Origin: Calliopum simillimum | Lineage: Eukaryota > Arthropoda > Insecta > Diptera > Lauxaniidae | Assembly: GCA_951812925.1 (NCBI GenBank) | Contig: OX638369.1 | Location: 63,998,228 to 64,062,227, forward strand | DNA: 64,000 nucleotides | Direction: 5' to 3' | Part shown: positions 9,638-21,400 of the stretch, in pieces | Position numbering within the stretch: the first letter of the stretch is position 1 | How the letters are laid out: each line of letters begins with the position of its first letter | Translations under genes and position numbers: made by a program | The notes under the pieces: model-generated | Databases searched by the model: none | What the model was told of the DNA's origin: nothing | Seen by the model: only the letters and a program-made list of their open reading frames with translations

Positions 9638-11395
9638 AGTAAGAAGCAAAACTGTCAACATGTTTGCTATTTTTGGCTTAGTACTGCCATAGCGTCCGTT
9701 CTGATTACATGACCAACAAGAAATATGAATCAAACCGAAGCTTAACCTTTACTCTATTCAAATAAATGAACAATTTTACCGAACTTCACACCATAAAAAA
9801 ATAATGAACAAAAAACCATTTCGAAGCAATGCACTATAGGTCAAAAGGCACACTTTTTTGGCCAAAATTCAATTTTTACAAGTATTGCTATTGAAATTTT
9901 GTTGATGCAGTGTAACGGAGAATACTTCAGTGCAAGCAAAAATGTTTTTTGTTTTGGGGTAAAATAATTTTCCGTTCCTCAGCGATGTGTCAAACTTGAT
10001 GCATTTTCATTTTACTGAGATAACTCAAAAAAGTCGTGATTTTAGCTCTTTTCTTTAATCAATAAAAAGTAATTAAAATAATTTATTTTTTTCTAAAATA
10101 AAAATGAATAAAATTAATGATGTTGTGTATTATGCAATGTAGTTCAAAACATTTAAATATATTTTGGTTTTCTGTGGAAAAATCTAATATTCAAATTAGA
10201 CCCCTGACTTTTTTTTTTTAAATTTTGACCTTCGTGTAAGCTTTTAAAATTTTGTTGGAATTTGTTAGTCCAAAGAAGTTCGAAACTAGAAAGACGTTGC
10301 TATTGTTAATGTTATTTAGAAATATAGATGCCCGATTTTGCCCGTTTTTTTTTAATGAATTTTTTTGTCAGGTAACATTTCTTCCGTAATTTCGATTTAT
10401 TCGAAATCTGGTTGCAAAAGACAGACAAAAAAGAAAACGAAGAAACTGTTTTTCAATTTCTTATTAGAAAATACTGAAGATACTACTAACTCAAGTTATT
10501 TGGGTAAAAGTGCGCATAATTTTTGCATTAGGTTTTTCGAAAAATAGAGCTATTTGGGGTTAATATACGAAAAAAAAATACTTTTGTTAATTTTGAGGTT
10601 AGTTGCAGACTACACAACATTTTTTTTTTATTTTTTTTGCATATTTCATCACTGAGTACCACTTTTTACCTTCAAAATGAGGTCTTAAAAAGTGTCACAC
10701 AATACTTTTTTCAAAAGTTATTGCAGATTTAAGATGATATCATGAAATCCAAAGTTGTGTCGTTTTACCCGTTTTATGGAATTTCAAGATGTCATGACAT
10801 GTCATCTTAAATCGGCCATAACTTTTAAAGGAAGTATTGTATGACATTTTTTAAGTGCTCATTTTAAAGAAACATAATAGAACTACGTGATACATTTGGT
10901 AAAAAAAATAATGAAAATTTTGTGCAGTTTGCATCGAATCTCAAAAATAGCCAAAATAGGCATTTTTCATGAGTTCGATCTCAAATATCTCAAAATCCTG
11001 AAGTGGTGGGTCAATGGTATGTGTTTATTTATTTAGAGAATTTATCACAAGCCATTTTTGACCCGGTAGTCCAAGGGTTAAGATTTTTTTCAGAATTGTT
11101 CTTTTAGTCTAGAGTCAACATAAGGACTACATTTGCAGTCGGTATCCATGATAATATGGACGTTATGAATTGTGGCCAAAAAAGTGTGCTTTTTGACCTA
11201 TAGTGCAATGTTGATAGTTTTGCACCACTTTAACTCATGTGCGTACGGACCTGGAACGTGAATTTTTCCTAGTTTAAAAAAACGATTCCAATAAATTTTG
11301 TTGTGCTGATTCCAAAACTGGCCACAGAATCCCTCTACCTCGTCAGAATTTCAAGGTATCCTAAACTTAAAGTGCAAAAAACGACGTTTTTTTAA
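9638..11395. repeat. dispersed repeat beginning CAGTAAGAAGC, split by the element at 9832-11205
   Basis: 9638-9831 and 11206-11395 together match the inverted copy at 26780-27223: shared blocks include 'actgtcaacatgtttgctat', 'cgtccgttctgattacatga', 'aaaaaaccatt', 'gttttgcaccactttaa' and 'gaatccctctacctcgtcag'. It starts directly after a TA inside a DINE-1-like copy, and the second copy also meets TA at this end, which is compatible with a Tc1/mariner-type terminus. No coding potential is seen. Confidence 0.55.
9832..11205. mobile_element. 1.37-kb non-coding DNA transposon with CACTATAGG ends
   Basis: Terminal inverted repeats of at least 33 bp start CACTATAGGTCAAAAGGCAC on the left; the right end read inwards is CACTATAGGTCAAAAAGCAC. 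Perfect CAATG flanks both ends (9827-9831 and 11206-11210). The related repeat at about 26990-27040 lacks the insert and provides an empty-site comparison. A 5-bp duplication with CAC-starting ends resembles Transib elements, but the CACWATG consensus is not met exactly, so the superfamily is tentative. Internal imperfect inverted repeats lie at about 10680-10860. No transposase frame is present. Confidence 0.7.
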
Positions 11396-11654
11396 GTACA
11401 ATCTTTAAACACACAACCGATACTGATTAAGGAACAAGATCAACTGAAATGCCTTTTTTCTCAAGTTTAAGTAAATTTTGCAATCATTTTTTATGTTTAT
11501 ACCAATAAAGTAAGTTGATACAAGAATTGCAATAAACCAAATGATTATATTGGTGCATATGGTACCTATGTATGCAAACACCTACATTTTTTATTTATTT
11601 ATTTATTGAGTTAAATTATTAGCATCGAAGACCTTATTCTATAACATGCTACTT

Positions 11655-13012
11655 ATTCATAACACTGTTCGACAATTTCGAACTTTTTGTAAAATACATG
11701 AGAAAATCCAAAAAATTATTAAAATAGACGTTAAAGAAAATAACCGTGTCTCGTGGTTTTTCTCCAGCACGTCACATTTTTTTTAATCGATTTTTGAAGT
11801 TTTTAACTCCACTGTACATGAAAAAAAAACAAAATTAACGCATCCTTGTGTTAAATCGATCTATTTAACTATATGATCTTTACATCTGAGGTGCGTATCA
11901 TGTGTTCAGCAAACTTATTTTTGTAGCAAACTTTAACCCTCCACATCCCCCACATATGGGTCATTTATACCCTTTTGCCAAAGAAGTGCAAAAATGACAC
12001 CTAAAATGGGGGAATATTGAGTCAATATGTACCACATAATTATTTGCTATAAAATTTCAAAACTATTTAGTTGCTGAACGTTAAAAGTCGAAATTTCATA
12101 CCGAGAGCCAACAAATCGTTCAAATCAATGAGAACTTCTCACATCGCATATTTATCGCATCTCTGATGCGCTTTCCTTAAGTTTAAAGCATTTTTCGTCT
12201 TAGGTGACTCCTATTGAAATTTTCCGTAAAATATTTTTGTAGAATACTTTAACCTATTGTAGCCTAGTTTTTTTTCACGAGACACAGATATTTTTTTTAC
12301 GTCTATTTTAATAGGCGAGGAGCCGGCAATACTAAAAGTGCCGTCATCGCGGATTCTGAAATTTTTAATGCAGAATGGTAGTTTACACTAAGACGAATAA
12401 GAAAAGCTTGGTCAGCATGGTTGTAGCCTGGCAGGAATATTTTTAAATGATTTTTGAATTATTAAATTTTCAGAATGTTTTGCCGTCATCGCGGATTTTG
12501 ATCAATCTTAATATTAATCGATGGTAAATTTCATAACCATTCAGAAAAAATCCGGCCAACCAAATTTTTTTTGCCGAAAATTACCGGCAGACTCATTTTA
12601 ATGGTGCGACAGTGGGTACTTCCGGCATTAAAACACGTAAACTAAAAAAAAAAAAACATATTTCGGTGATAACAGAGAAATTGTACCCACCATTAAAATA
12701 GGTCTGCCGGTCATTTTCGGCAAAAAAAAATTGGTTGGCCGGATTTTTTCTGAATGGTTATAAAATTTACCATCGATTAATATTAAGATTGATCAAAATC
12801 CGCGATGACGGCAAAACATTCTGAAAATTTAATAATTCAAAAACCATTTAAAAATATTTCTGCCAGGCTACAACCATGCTGACCAAGCTTTTCTTATTCG
12901 CCTTAGTGTAAACTACCATTCTGCATTAAAAATTTCAGAATCCGCGATGACGGCACTTTTAGTATTGCTGGCTCCCGGACTATAATAATTTTTTGGATTT
13001 TCTCATCTGTTT
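11655..13012. mobile_element. foldback repeat related to the core of the 14.0-17.3 kb palindrome, interrupted
   Basis: 'gagaaaatccaaaaaattat', 'cgtgtctcgtggtttttctc' and 'catctgaggtgcgtatcatg' closely resemble 15520-15720. The mirror side is shorter: 'cacgagacacagatatt', 'acgtctattttaata', then after an insertion 'aataattttttggatttt'. The centre near 12000 contains the same 'cccccacatatgggtca' palindrome as the larger element near 15790. The right arm is split by the 669-bp insert at 12314-12982. Confidence 0.6.
12314..12982. mobile_element. 669-bp near-perfect palindromic MITE
   Basis: The left half from 'gagccggcaatactaaaag' is mirrored by the right half ending 'cttttagtattgctggctcc'. Arms are about 300 bp and contain 'tgccgtcatcgcggatt' twice each, so four copies in total. 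It interrupts a foldback repeat whose other arm shows the uninterrupted order 'ttttaataattttttgg', and TAATA is found on both sides (12309-12313 and 12983-12987), supporting a target duplication of about 5 bp. Non-coding. Confidence 0.7.
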
Positions 13013-13088
13013 TTTTTTTGTGACGAACCGTGTAATATGTCATAACAATCAAATATAATTATAAGAACAATCTTAACAATTAATGATA

Positions 13089-13970
13089 GGGGAGATGTGT
13101 GTACCTTGGTCCGCTTTTCAGCTTTTTCAATGTGCTGGATTTTCCAAAAAAGTTTCTTTAGTTTTTTGATTAAGTTATATTTCTACAATGCTTGCAGCAT
13201 CAAATGACGTAACAATGATATTTTTATGTCTTACCATTGAGTAGAAATATTACTTTTTCCGTTCCAATCTCAAACGGTCCAAAGTACACCATGCAAGTAT
13301 ACCTTGGACTATCAAAAATAAAAGAGAATACATTGTAAATAGGTAACAAATTATGAAAGAACCATTTATTATGTAACCAAAAGCAAAAATTTTTTCAATA
13401 AAAAAAAAATTAAAAATCAAACAAAAATTATAACACAAAAAAGCCCTTTTAGAAAAAAACAATTAATTAAGCAAAAATGGTAGCAAATAAATACATATAT
13501 CACGTAAATAACAATATTAATATTATATGGAAAGCCGATTATGGCTCTTTGGTTGCCCGTCAAAAAAGGCTTGCTGGTCAATAAGCATAGGTCCAAGGTA
13601 CACACAGACAGCATGTTTTAAAAACTGCCAACTCCCATAACATATATTATTGAAAATACATCTTAAACACACTTAAAGCTTTAAGCAATAACAAAGCTTC
13701 CTACCAGATGTAAAAATGAAATATCTCTCTAGTAAGTTTCACAAAAAACGTTTCTTAGTTTACTCCAAAAACTAATTTTTACGCACCAAAAACACTTTCT
13801 CCGTCACTTTTCTTACACGCGTACAGCTAGATGGTCTGAAGTTTACTAATATCAGTCAGCGGTATGAGTGGAAAATTCCATAGAAGAACATTATAGTACA
13901 TGCGCAACTGTTGAGTGGCAACTTGCACTTGGACCGAGGTACACTCGGACCAAGGTACACACATCTCCCC
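13089..13970. mobile_element. TA-flanked non-coding element with internal copies of the terminal phrase
   Basis: Bounded by TA at 13087-13088 and 13971-13972. The 25-bp inverted ends are perfect, starting GGGGAGATGTGTGTACCTTG. The phrase around 'gtaccttggtcc' or its complement recurs at about 13273-13310 and 13590-13600 and twice in tandem before the right end (13928-13960). G-rich ends, TA duplication and motif reiteration repeat the plan of the 6139-7022 element, although the phrase differs. No transposase is recognisable. Confidence 0.75.
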
Positions 13971-13972
13971 TA

Positions 13973-16900
13973 TATCACGCCTGTCCTGTGGATGATTTGA
14001 ATAAAATTTTCGAGTACCCCATTTTTTTTACGGAATTCTGTTAAACCTCTTATTTCAACATGTTTTCAATAAAAAGTTTCAAAATCCTTAGAGCACTTCG
14101 GAAATGATCGGCTAATGAACGATTTCTATGTAGCTTTAGCCGAAGCAAATAATGATAATTCTGAAAAATAGATCCAAATGAATTTTTTTCTCCGAAATTG
14201 TATTCACTAATGCATAAAAACTGCCATGTGAAAAGTACATTGCAAAATCGTGTGCCCAAAAAAAGTTATTCAAGGTCAAAAGTTGCGAAAATAAATTTTT
14301 TTCAATTATTTCGCTTACAACTGCAATTACGATAAAATAGTGGTCGACTGTTATTTACTGAGTCAACAGTTGTTTAGATTTAATGCTTTACTACGAAAAA
14401 ACTCCTTCAATGTTTTTTCTATTACTCATGGTTTGTCCTAGGTTTGTCAATTTAAAAAGTTTTAAAACTTCGCACAAAAAAAGTAAGTATACTCTTTTTA
14501 TAGAAAATTATATTTCCTACAAACTATTCTCAGCACTTTTTTCGTACGACCTATGGTTTAGGAGATATTTTTCACAAACCGTTCAAATTTTGAAAAACTA
14601 GTTTTCTAAGGAAATCTCTGGAGCTGTTTTCGGTCGATAAAAAGGAACCGGATCTATTTTATTAATATTTACATGATCTACAAATAGTATTTGGTACATA
14701 TATACGAAATAATTATCGTTAAATTTTTTTACTTAAAAAAAAAAATAAAAATGGCGAATTTTGAGTGAATTCTTTAAGTTTTGAATAAAAAACTTCTTTG
14801 AAAGAAGTATGAGGAATGTTGGTCTAGTTTTTATGAATTTTTATTTATTATGAAGACGTGAATGTTCGCAATTTTTACGTTTTTGTCAATTTTTTTTTTT
14901 TTTTTTCAAGTAAAAAAATTTAACGATAACACTAGTTTACAAATGATTAAAATTTTTTTTCCCAGCGAATGCCGTTACTCATTTTATATGGAAAATGGGC
15001 TGCTGATTCCGAAAATCGCATTTTTTTTTTTTTATTTCGTGTCGTTTTCGAGATATCGGTCATTTTCGGTTTTTGGACCAAAAAAAAAAGATAGTTCCAC
15101 TTAAATACAAATATCTCAAGAACCAATGTCTATATTCAAACAAATACTATGTCATATTAAAGGTAATTAAATTACCTACAAATGATACTCACGTCACTTT
15201 TTGGCTGGTTTGTTAGTTTCGATGAAATAAATTGATTTCTGAAAAAAGAGTATATTTTTCCGAAAAAATTACAAAAATGTCTAAATCAACTGCAGATTTT
15301 TACAAGAAACAAAAATTTTAAAAATCATTTTGTATTTTTATATCATAGTCTATAAATTTGTTAGGCAAATAAAATACTATTTAAGAAAATCGATGGAAAA
15401 ATGCAAAAGTTGTATACAATTCATTGATAAGTTACCGAAATGCGTTTTTCCCTATTTTTCCGTCTTTTTGTAATAAACTGTTCGAAAATTTGAAACTTTT
15501 TGTAAAAGAAATTAGAAAATCCAAAACATTCTTAAAGAAGGCATTAAAAGGAAATACCCGTGCCTCGCCGTTTTTCTCTAGCACGTCAGATTTTTTTTTA
15601 ATCGATTTTTGAAGTTTTTTAATCCACTGTACATGAAAAAACAGAAATAACGCATTCTTGTGTTAAATCGATGAATTTAACTATTAGATCCTTACATCTG
15701 AGGTGTATCATGTCTTCAGCAAACTTATGCAGGATACTATGCGGAATATTTTTGTAGACAATTTTAACCCTCTCAAACCCCCACATGTAGGTCAAAATGA
15801 CCTTCATGTGGGGGGGTCAAAATGACCCACATGTAAGGGTCTTAGAGGGTTAAAATTTTCTACAAAAATATTCCTCGTAATATCCTGCATAAGTTTGCTG
15901 AAGACATGATACACCTCAGATGTAAGGATCATATAGTTAAATTCATCGATTTAACACAAGAATGCGTTATTTCTGTTTTTTCATGTACAGTGGATTAAAA
16001 ACTTCAAAAATCGATTAAAAAAAAATCTAACGTGCTAGAGAAAAACGGCGAGGCACGGGTATTTCCTTTTAATGCCTTCTTTAAGAATTTTTTGGATTTT
16101 CTAATTTCTTTTACAAAAAGTTTAAAATTTTCGAACAGTTTATTACAAAAAAACGGAAAAAATTGGGAAAAACGCAGTTTGGTAACTTATCAATGAATTG
16201 TATACAACTTTTGCATTTTTGAATCGATTTTCTTAAATGATATCTTATTTTCTTCACAAATATATAGTCTATGATACAAAAAAAAATATTGTAAAAAAGT
16301 TATGTCTTCTTGTATAAATTTGAAGTTGAATTTGATTTTTTCTTAATTTTTTGGAAAAAAAAATTTTTTTTTTCTTAGAAATCAATTTATTTCACCGAAA
16401 CTAACGAACCAACCAAAAAGTGATGTGGATATCATTTGTAGGTAATTTAATTACCTTTAATATGACATATTATTTGTTTTAATACAAACATTGGTTCTTG
16501 AGATATTTGTATTTTAATGGAACTATCTTTTTTTTTTGGTCCAAAAACCGAAAATGACCGATATCTCGAAAACGACATGAAATAAAAAAAAAAAAATCCG
16601 ATTTTCGGAATCAGCAGCCCATTTTCCATATAAAATGAGTAACGGCATTCGCTGGGAATTTTGGCTGTAAACTAGTGTAATTATTTCGTATATATGTATC
16701 AAATACTATTTGTAGATCATGTAAATTTTAATAAAATAGATCCAGTTCCTTTTTATCGACCGAAAACAGCTCCAGAACGGTTTGTGAAAAATATCTCCCA
16801 AACCATAGGTCGTACGAAAAAAGTGCTGAGAATAGTTTGTAGGAAATATAATTTTCTATAAAAAGAGTATACTTACTTTTTTTGTGCGAAGTTTTAAAAC

Positions 16901-17316
16901 TTTTTAAATTGACAAACCTCCTAAACCATGAGTAATAGAAAAAACATTGATGGAGTTTTTTCATAGTAAATCATTAAATCTAAACAACTGTTGACTCAGT
17001 AAATAACTGTCGACCAAAAAATTTATTTTCGCAACTTTTGACCTTGCAATGTACTTTTCACATGTCAGTTTTTATGCATAAGTGAATACAATTTCGGAGA
17101 AAAAAATTCATTTGGATCTATTTTTCAGAATTATCCTTATTTGCTTCGGCTAAAGCAACATAGAAATCGTTCGTTAGCCGATCATTTCCGAAGTGCTCTA
17201 AGGATTTTGAAACTTTTTATTGAAAACATGTTGAAATAAGATGTTTAACAGAATTCCGTAAAAAAAATGGGGTACTCGAAAATTTTATTCAAATCACCCA
17301 CATGATAGGCGTGTAT
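13973..17316. mobile_element. 3.3-kb foldback palindrome
   Basis: Ends read CACGCCTGTCCTGTGGATGA (left) and, inwards from the right, CACGCCTATCATGTGGGTGA, with TATAT just outside both. The mirrored order can be followed through the full arms: 'gggtactcgaaaatttta', 'cggaaatgatcggctaatga', 'aattgtattcact', 'gatctacaaatagtatttg', 'ccgttactcattttatatgg', 'gtacatgaaaaaacagaaat' and 'catctgaggtgtatcatg', meeting near 15810 at 'cccccacatgtaggtca'. The left arm is longer, partly because of the 211-bp MITE at 14716-14926. All frames are short and mirrored, so I call no coding sequence. Confidence 0.8.
14716..14926. mobile_element. 211-bp MITE inserted in the left arm of the palindrome
   Basis: Terminal repeats TCGTTAAATTTTTTTACTT are exact inverted copies of each other and flanked by TA. 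The undisturbed right arm (about 16668-16690, opposite strand) reads 'cgaaataattacactagttt', giving the empty site within the same palindrome. TA duplication suggests a Tc1/mariner-type MITE. Confidence 0.7.
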
Positions 17317-17623
17317 ATAGCTTATAAATTATTAAATACTGAAGAGAAAAGATTATGAGGTGAAAAGGTTATGAGGAGAAATATTCATAGATTAAATGCT
17401 TGAAATTGTTTTCAGATGAAACAGCTTTGATTGTATTTAGCAATGAGTTCTATAGTCTGGTGGCGTTTACAAAGAGTAGCCTTACGTTATTAAAGCGAGG
17501 AATGATAAGATTTATATTTCTTGTTGAGCTGAAGAACTGTAGTTTCCCATATAAATAATAAGGTGTCTCTGAGTATAACAAATTATGTAGCAACTCATAA
17601 ATGTATTGAATTGAATTTAAATC
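17317..17623. other. non-repetitive spacer
   Basis: Lies between the palindrome and the nested DINE-MITE-BEL block. I recognise no gene, and no matching repeat elsewhere in the window. Confidence 0.4.
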
Positions 17624-17710
17624 TAGTAAGGGCGAGGAGATATATAATCAAGAGACGCAAAGAAGCACTGGAGCAATTTTTTTAGGTTTGTATTAGCCGC
17701 AGACAGTAGC

Positions 17711-18008
17711 TGTTTGTAGATGAGCAAGCATAGTTTGCCTACCGTGTAAACAAACCTACACGCACCGATAAAATCTAATTTTATTCTCTTTTGATCTCTC
17801 GCCCATTTGTGGCGCATCCTAAATTTCTCTTATACTTTTGTATTTTGCTTCTCATTAATTTTGAATATTTTTTGTAACTTCATTTTCACTTGTCTAGTTT
17901 TAAGTTTTTCAGTAATCGTGAATAAATTAACGAGCCAACATCACGCGCAACGCTCTTCTTGATTGGTAATGTTTGACCAGGGTGCAAAAAGGCTTGCATC
18001 CTCGAACA
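17711..18008 (+). repeat. 5' LTR of the BEL/Pao element
   Basis: Starts TGTTTGTAGATG and ends CTCGAACA, so it has canonical TG...CA ends. Identical to 23722-24019 except for one base in 'aaacaaacctacacgc' (T in the other LTR). AATAAA at 17921-17926 is a plausible polyadenylation signal. The LTR supplies promoter and RNA-processing signals, but no TATA box can be assigned with certainty. Confidence 0.95.
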
Positions 18009-18010
18009 TT

Positions 18011-18028
18011 TGGTGACCCCGACGTGAT
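18011..18028 (+). other. primer binding site, tRNA-Trp type
   Basis: TGGTGACCCCGACGTGAT begins 2 bp after the 5' LTR. It is complementary to the last 18 bases of eukaryotic tRNA-Trp as I know it; the same 18-mer serves as the tRNA-Trp site in some retroviruses. The match stops after GTGAT. Confidence 0.85.
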
Positions 18029-18453
18029 CGTCGGTCAGTTATATTTTCGCGATTTACAAAGTTTATAATAATTTCACGCGTCTCGCGTTTTAATTAAAAT
18101 TTCAATCGTTTTTTAAAGTGCCATTGCATTGGCATACGCATTAATTTTTGTTTCGTTCGACTAGTGCTACTTCAACGGAATACGCACAGGGATTACCTAT
18201 CGTGGTATCATCTCAACAAAAATTTGCATTAAATCATACGCATTTAATTGCATCATCATTTCTAAAATTTGAACATTTGCAGCTACCACGAGGCTTACTG
18301 CCAATTTCAAATAAACAATTGGACGATCATACATAGGATTGTACATACATACACATGTACAGGTGCCGCTACAGCAGCAAAAACGCAGCTTACGCATCTC
18401 GCACAAATAGCAGTCAATTGTTTTTCTCGTCTCGTTTAGCTGCAACAACAACA

Positions 18454-21400
18454 ATGCCATTGAACGGCACATCGAACGGCTCATCGACGCCAACTCATCT
18501 CTCTGTCGACGAAATAGCTGCGAATTCTGCAGTTAACGCATCTCATGACATTGAATTTTTACAAAAAAAGGTTTTTGCAATATCAAAGCAACTCACTACA
18601 TTGAAACAACAGTTATCTGCCGAAGCAGTGGCAGACTATGATGAAGCTGAAATAACTGTTCGCCTTGAGTTTCTTGAAAAGGTTATGTCAAAATTTGAAA
18701 GCACGCAGCAGGCATTAGAGCAAATCGACATAGGTGAAATTGAATCAGAATCACATTTCACAGCATCTACTTTGTACATGGAAGTGAAAACTATTTTGAC
18801 TCGTCGGTTAAATAATATTCGCACGACAAATGCACCCCAGTTGCGTGCAACGTCATTAGAAGAAACTTTTCCATCATTAATTTTAGAGCAGCGCAGAAAC
18901 CGTGTTCCTGAATTGCAGCTCCCAAGCTTTAGCGGAGCATACAACGATTGGCCTGATTTTTACGCATTATTTTCTACTGCAATTGATGAAAATTCGGCAC
19001 TTAGCAAATTGGAGAAGTTTCAACATTTACGTGCAGCTTTAAAGGGACCTGCGTTGGATACTATTCGCTCGCTGGAGCCGAGCAATGAAAACTACGATAA
19101 GGCACTCGAACTTTTAAAAAACAGATTTGACAACAAACTGCTTAATTTTCAGGCACACGTCAAGGAAATATTTGGACTTAAAGGCGTCGAGAAAGGATCT
19201 GCAAATGGACTTCGTGAACTAAGTGATAAGCTCAATGCGCACCTTCGTGCCTTGTATACGCTGTCATCCAAAGATCAGGTTGCAGATGGTTTTCTCATCC
19301 ACTTAATCAACCAAAAATTTGACGTCGACACTCGCATTAAGTGGGAGGAGAATTTATCGCATAGCAAGCTGCCACAGTGGACGGACATGGAATTATTTCT
19401 ACAAAAGCGGTGTCGCATGATGGAAAATTTAGAAGGTATCGTAACGAAGCCATCCGCAGCTCAACAGGTAGGCAAAAAATCATTGAATTTTTCTAGTGGT
19501 GCACGTCATGCCCTTGTAGCAGAAACCAAAAAGGCAACTTGTGTATTTTGTGGCTCACATGAGCACTGGATCTACAAATGCAAAACTTTCGAGATTTTAT
19601 CGCCTGATTCTCGCTACAAGGAAGCTAAAAAACTTCAGTTATGTCTAAACTGCTTGCGCAAGGGCCACGGCGTACAAAGTTGCACATCATCTAAATGCCG
19701 CACTTGCAATTCGAAACACCATTCATTATTACATCTAGATGACAAGTCGCCCCCTGAAGCAATATCAAAATCAGCGCTTGTTTCGTCTTTGATAACATGT
19801 CCTCCGCCAATACTTTCCAAATCATTTCCTGAAAATTGTGTGCTATTAGCAACAGCAATAGTCTTTGCCAAAAATCGCTTTGGCACTTTCGTTCCATGCC
19901 GAACAATTCTCGATAGCTGTTCTCAAATTAATTTTGTAACTTCGCGCTTGGCAAATCAATTGCAACTTAAGCAAAAAAATTCGAACGTAAACATTTCTGG
20001 TATTGGTGAAACTGGCTTCGCTGCCAGCAAATCTGTTGATATCTGTGTGCGATCACAGACAGGTGACTATTCGATGTCATTTTCAGCAGTGGTAGCACCA
20101 AGCATCACAAACTACCAGCCCCAGTTTGACATTGATATAGCTACATGGAAAATTCCGCAAAATATTATTTTGGCCGATCCTTTTTTTCACAAATCGCAGC
20201 GCATCGACATGCTTATAGGTGGTGGTTCGTTCTTCGAGTTGCTTTGCTCCGGCCAAATACGTCTATCTGAAGGTTCTCCTATCCTGCAAAAAACGCGACT
20301 TGGTTGGATTGTCGCTGGTGGCATTTCACAGTTAAATAAATCTGTTGCTGCATTGATTGCGTCAGCAAAAATATCCGAAGACATTGAGGAAATCGATAGA
20401 CTTGACTCCATATTAAAAAGATTTTGGGAGATTGAATCGGATTTTGATCCTCAACAAACTACTAAGCAAGAGGATATAATTTGTGAGGAGCATTTTGTCA
20501 AAAATCACTCACGCTTTGAAAATGGCGCCTATGCAGTTCGCTTACCCAAATGTAAATCTGTTGATATTCTTGGAGATTCATATGCTTCAGCTTTGCAGCG
20601 ATTCGAGAAATTAGAAAAAAAACTTCATCGCAATCCTGAGTTATTTTTGCAGTACTCAACTTTTATCAAAGAATATGCAGAGCTCCAGCACATGTCTTCA
20701 GTAAAGCTTGATGGCAACGAAAAGGTTCATTTTCTTCCGCATCACTGCGTTTTCAAGGCTGACAGCACCACAACAAAACTGAGAGTAGTTTTTGATGGCT
20801 CAGCAAAATCTAGTACAGGTGTCTCGCTTAACGACGTTCTTCTAGCGGGCCCAACTATACAGCCAAAATTGTTTAATACGCTTTTACGATTTCGACTATT
20901 CAAAATAGCTGTGACAGGCGACATTTGTAAAATGTACCGCTGCGTACACGTATTGCACCCCGATAATTTGTTGCAGTGCATTCTTTGGAGGAAATCTCCG
21001 AAAGATCGAATAGAAATTTATAAACTGGACACCGTCACCTACGGAACCAAGCCAGCTGCGTTCCTGGCAATTCGTGCCATGCACCAACTATGCAACGATG
21101 AAGAAAATTCGTTTCCGCTCGGCGCTAAAATCGTGCGCAGAGATTTCTACGTCGATGATCTCATCTCTGGCGGTGACACCATCCAAGAAGCTATAGAAAT
21201 CCGTCAACAGACAACTCAACTATTGCAGAAGGGCAACTTTACGCTTCGAAAGTGGTGTTCAAGCGACGAACGCGTGTTAGAGGGTGTATCATCAGAAGAT
21301 TGTGAAAAATTTGTAAAATTTCACGACGGCAGCGACGTCACAAAAACGCTTGGCTTAATTTGGAAGCCAAAAACTGATAATTTTGTATTTAAATTTACGC

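Noticed and set aside
14050..16964. Paired frames on opposite strands with matching peptides such as the LKSFKTSHKKSKYTLF string.
   Set aside because: Similarity is fully explained by the two arms of the palindrome; there is no independent sign of coding constraint.
18355..18453. The ATG at 18355 as start of the BEL polyprotein.
   Set aside because: The 33 added residues look like translated leader. The ATG at 18454 has the better fly context, though initiation at 18355 cannot be excluded.
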